Shown: piece after piece, positions 62,198-64,000 of the stretch | How positions within the stretch are numbered: the first letter of the stretch is position 1 | Layout of the letters: each line of letters begins with the position of its first letter | NCBI GenBank assembly: GCA_002344525.1 | Contig: DDTJ01000071.1 | Location: forward strand, 1 to 64,000 | Direction: 5' to 3' | Origin: Akkermansiaceae bacterium UBA2367 | Lineage (GTDB): Bacteria; Verrucomicrobiota; Verrucomicrobiia; Verrucomicrobiales; DEV007 | DNA: 64,000 nucleotides | Notes under the pieces: model-generated | Database searches by the model: none | What the model was told of the DNA's origin: nothing | What the model saw: the letters and a program-made list of their open reading frames with translations, nothing else | Position numbers and translations under genes: made by a program

Positions 62198-63265
62198 TTA
62201 CTTGTTCCCTTTCTTCTCCGGCAGTTCCTTGAGCATCCGATCAAAGTCCGACTCAAACAAGCGATCCTGCACGATGCGGTATTTCTCGAACTCGCTTTCC
62301 GAATGGGCTTGGGCGATTTCGGCTGTGACCTTGCCCGCGTCCTGCAAGATTTCCCGGTCCGTCGCGACGATGAAACGGTTGAGGCGCGTTTCCCAGTCCT
62401 GCATGGTCATGGGAATCTGTCGCATCGCCATGTCTTCGGCCACATCGAGGTAGGCGGAGACGAGGCGTTGCAGTTGCTCCATTTCGTTTTCCGTGAGGTA
62501 GTTTTTCGCCACGCTGACATCGAACTTCTGGATTTTTCCGCCGGGCGCGTCCTTCCAAGTGGTGAGGCCCATGCGATCCTTGCTCGCATCGGCGCGGGAG
62601 AGGATGACCTCCGCCGCCGTCTGTCCGTGGATGGCCCAATACAGCTTGTTTTGCACGGTGGCGAAGAAACGCTTGGTCGCAGCGGCGGTGACATCGTAGT
62701 CGATGGAAGTCGCATAGATGTCGGTGATTTTCTGGTAGAACTTGCGTTCGCTGAGACGGATCTCCCGGATGCGCTGGAGCTGTTCCTCGAAGTATTTCTT
62801 GCCGAGGATGGAGCCGTCATTCTTCAGGCGCTCGTCATCCATCGCGAAGCCCTTGATGGTGAAGGACTCGATGATGGTCGTGGCCCACTTGCGGAACTGC
62901 ACCGCACGTTCGGAGTTGACCTTGTAGCCGACGGCGATGATGGCGGCGAGGTGGTAGTGCTGGGTGTCGTAGGATTTGCCGTCGGCGGCAGTTATCCGAA
63001 AATTTCGGATAACTGAATCCTCCTTCAACTCGTTGTCAGTGAAGATCTTTTTGAGGTGGTAGTTGATCGTTCTCACGTCCACATCGTATAGCAGCCCCAT
63101 CATTTTCTGGCTGAGCCAAACATTTTCATCCGCATAAACGGCCTCGACCCCACTCTGACCGCTCGCCGCCACAAAGCTCAGATACTCCGCCGCCGAGGAG
63201 CGGACCAAGGAGACTTCGGCGTTTTTCTTGGAGCGACCGCCGGGGATGGGTTTGTTTTGGCTCAT
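62198..63265 (-). CDS. RhuM family protein
   Basis: 355 residues from MSQNKPIPGG; an ATG at 63328 would overlap the upstream gene's stop and add 21 residues. The RhuM pattern is clear: EVSLVRSSAAEYLSFVAA, VWLSQKMMGLLYDVDVRTINYHLKKIFTDNEL, NFRITAADGKSYDTQHYHLAAIIAVGYKVNSERAVQFRKWAT and the helical second half with KFYQKITDIYATSIDYD and FFATVQNKLYWAIHGQTAAEVI. RhuM proteins have an N-terminal domain like phage KilA/antirepressor relatives and occur in islands, but their activity is unproved. Lower GC than the rest of the window. Confidence 0.88.
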   Translation of the reverse strand: MSQNKPIPGGRSKKNAEVSLVRSSAAEYLSFVAASGQSGVEAVYADENVWLSQKMMGLLYDVDVRTINYHLKKIFTDNELKEDSVIRNFRITAADGKSYDTQHYHLAAIIAVGYKVNSERAVQFRKWATTIIESFTIKGFAMDDERLKNDGSILGKKYFEEQLQRIREIRLSERKFYQKITDIYATSIDYDVTAAATKRFFATVQNKLYWAIHGQTAAEVILSRADASKDRMGLTTWKDAPGGKIQKFDVSVAKNYLTENEMEQLQRLVSAYLDVAEDMAMRQIPMTMQDWETRLNRFIVATDREILQDAGKVTAEIAQAHSESEFEKYRIVQDRLFESDFDRMLKELPEKKGNK

Positions 63266-63314
63266 GATGCGGCTTGAAATGGATGGCAACTCATCGGCGA
63301 TGGACAGTTCTTCG

Positions 63315-63710
63315 TTACTGATTCCCATCCCCCACCTCCTTTTCCTGATCCCATATCTCCCGATAGGCGCTCACATACCCGAGCGCGACTTCTGGATTGA
63401 GGTCGTAGCAGTCACGACACAATGCCTTGAAAAGCGCGAGGCCTTCCGGGATGCAGGCGCTATCCAAGAGGAGATCGAGAGTGCGCTCGATCTGCTGGAC
63501 ATCCCGGCTGCGGCTGTGGAGGATCCGCTGGACTTCCGGGGCGCAGGCTTGGTCCACTTGCAGGTGAAGCGAGTGCAGCGGAGCGATCAGGTCCTTCATT
63601 CCCTCAAGAAAGGCATCATAGGAATCGGGCTCAGTTTCCATGTCCGGAGTTTCCAGGTTTGATTGGGTCACGTCCTCCATCCTCGCATGACGGCAACGAT
63701 TCAGGCTCAT
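63315..63710 (-). CDS. Hypothetical protein of the RhuM cassette
   Basis: 131 residues from MSLNRCRHAR, a start that overlaps the upstream stop (ATGA), which suggests coupled translation. It is acidic and helical (YDAFLEGMKDLIAPLHSLHLQVDQACAPEVQRILHS; VQQIERTLDLLLDSACIPEGLALFKALCRDCYDLNPEVALGYV), with no known motif. Its stop overlaps the longer form of rhuM. Together with the genes on each side it forms a three-gene unit. Later in-frame starts are possible. Confidence 0.65.
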   Translation of the reverse strand: MSLNRCRHARMEDVTQSNLETPDMETEPDSYDAFLEGMKDLIAPLHSLHLQVDQACAPEVQRILHSRSRDVQQIERTLDLLLDSACIPEGLALFKALCRDCYDLNPEVALGYVSAYREIWDQEKEVGDGNQ

Positions 63711-64000
63711 GGATTGGGCCATTGGGTTTGAAGTTTGTCGATCCACGGAGCCAGTCCGTCTTTTCTCAGCAAGGCGAAGCGGTCGAGGGCTTGCGCCAGA
63801 TCGTGGAGTTCCGGCGAAATCCAGGAGATGATTTCAAGAATGGCAAGGCGCCGGGCGTCCAGATCCGTCCAGTGGAGGATGCGCTCGTGATGGAAGACCC
63901 GGTTGCGAAGGTCGCGGATATCCTGCCATCGCCGATCGAGCTTGGCTTGATATTGCTCCGTGGCGGGGGCATGGGGAAATGCTTTTCGGGAAAGAAACGC
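63707..64000 (-). CDS. HEPN/Abi-like protein, N-terminal part beyond the window
   Basis: The last ~97 codons of a gene that enters from the right edge. The frame ends with a TGA that overlaps the next start. The key segment is WQDIRDLRNRVFHHERILHW: an Arg-x(4-6)-His motif (RNRVFHH) as in HEPN-type ribonucleases and Abi-like proteins, followed by a helical tail (LAILEIISWISPELHDLAQALDRFALL). Such proteins cut RNA in phage-defence and toxin systems. The N-terminal part cannot be seen, so family placement rests on this motif and the tail. Confidence 0.7.
   Translation of the reverse strand, partial: AFLSRKAFPHAPATEQYQAKLDRRWQDIRDLRNRVFHHERILHWTDLDARRLAILEIISWISPELHDLAQALDRFALLRKDGLAPWIDKLQTQWPNP

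Overview
This window is GC-rich (roughly two thirds G+C by eye), densely coded chromosomal DNA. It almost certainly comes from a member of the Planctomycetota-Verrucomicrobiota-Chlamydiota (PVC) group, most likely a verrucomicrobial lineage. The diagnostic genes are a DUF1549/DUF1553 protein with a planctomycete-type cytochrome domain, its DUF1501 Tat-exported partner, a second small cytochrome with a C-terminal SHD1-like domain, a prenyltransferase/squalene-cyclase-fold protein, a DUF4175-like coiled-coil protein and a MoxR/DUF58/BatA locus. No rRNA, tRNA, CRISPR array, transposase or prophage was seen.

Layout. 0-7.3 kb holds housekeeping genes: gatA (cut by the left edge), gatC, a two-half AhbA/AhbB-like protein, a metallo-beta-lactamase hydrolase, rsgA, engB and a frameshifted NlpC/P60-like gene. 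7.5-16.2 kb has a large HrpA helicase, a YdcF-like protein, two secreted proteins with overlapping ends, yaaA, a DUF1028 protein and a PhnA-type zinc-ribbon protein. 16.2-19 kb has a small cytochrome, a membrane protein, a BrnT-like toxin without a visible antitoxin and a single-helix protein. 19-30.7 kb is a minus-strand operon of a BatA-like VWA protein, a DUF58 protein, a 1412-residue TPR plus PQQ-propeller protein, MoxR and a DUF4175-like coiled-coil protein, with VapBC and a membrane protein between its members.

30.7-36 kb carries a low-GC nuclease-like gene flanked by inverted repeats, followed by two tandem paralogous secreted proteins. 36.1-37.4 kb is a two-gene iron-sulfur module. 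37.5-42.9 kb is the DUF1501/DUF1553 pair, with two lower-GC genes between them. 43.2-46.2 kb is a BlaI repressor followed by a broken M56 peptidase joined to secretin-like domains. 46.3-48.8 kb is a Uma2 nuclease convergent with a PHP-type CehA/McbA hydrolase that has lost its natural stop codon. 48.9-57.6 kb is a plus-strand envelope operon (DUF4175-like, secreted coiled coil, terpenoid-cyclase fold, 1138-residue multidomain protein). 58.2-62 kb is an iron ABC importer. 62.2-64 kb is a lower-GC RhuM/HEPN-type cassette cut by the right edge.

Two themes run through the window. First, several families of dispersed palindromic repeats sit at gene borders. In four genes the only in-frame ATG lies in or upstream of such a repeat, so repeat DNA may encode the N terminus. 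Second, three large secreted proteins share a repeated beta-type unit of about 42-45 residues that I do not recognise as a named domain. The strongest candidates for undescribed biology are this repeat unit, the BlaI/M56/secretin fusion locus, the nuclease cassette flanked by inverted repeats, and the HEPN-RhuM cassette at the right edge.
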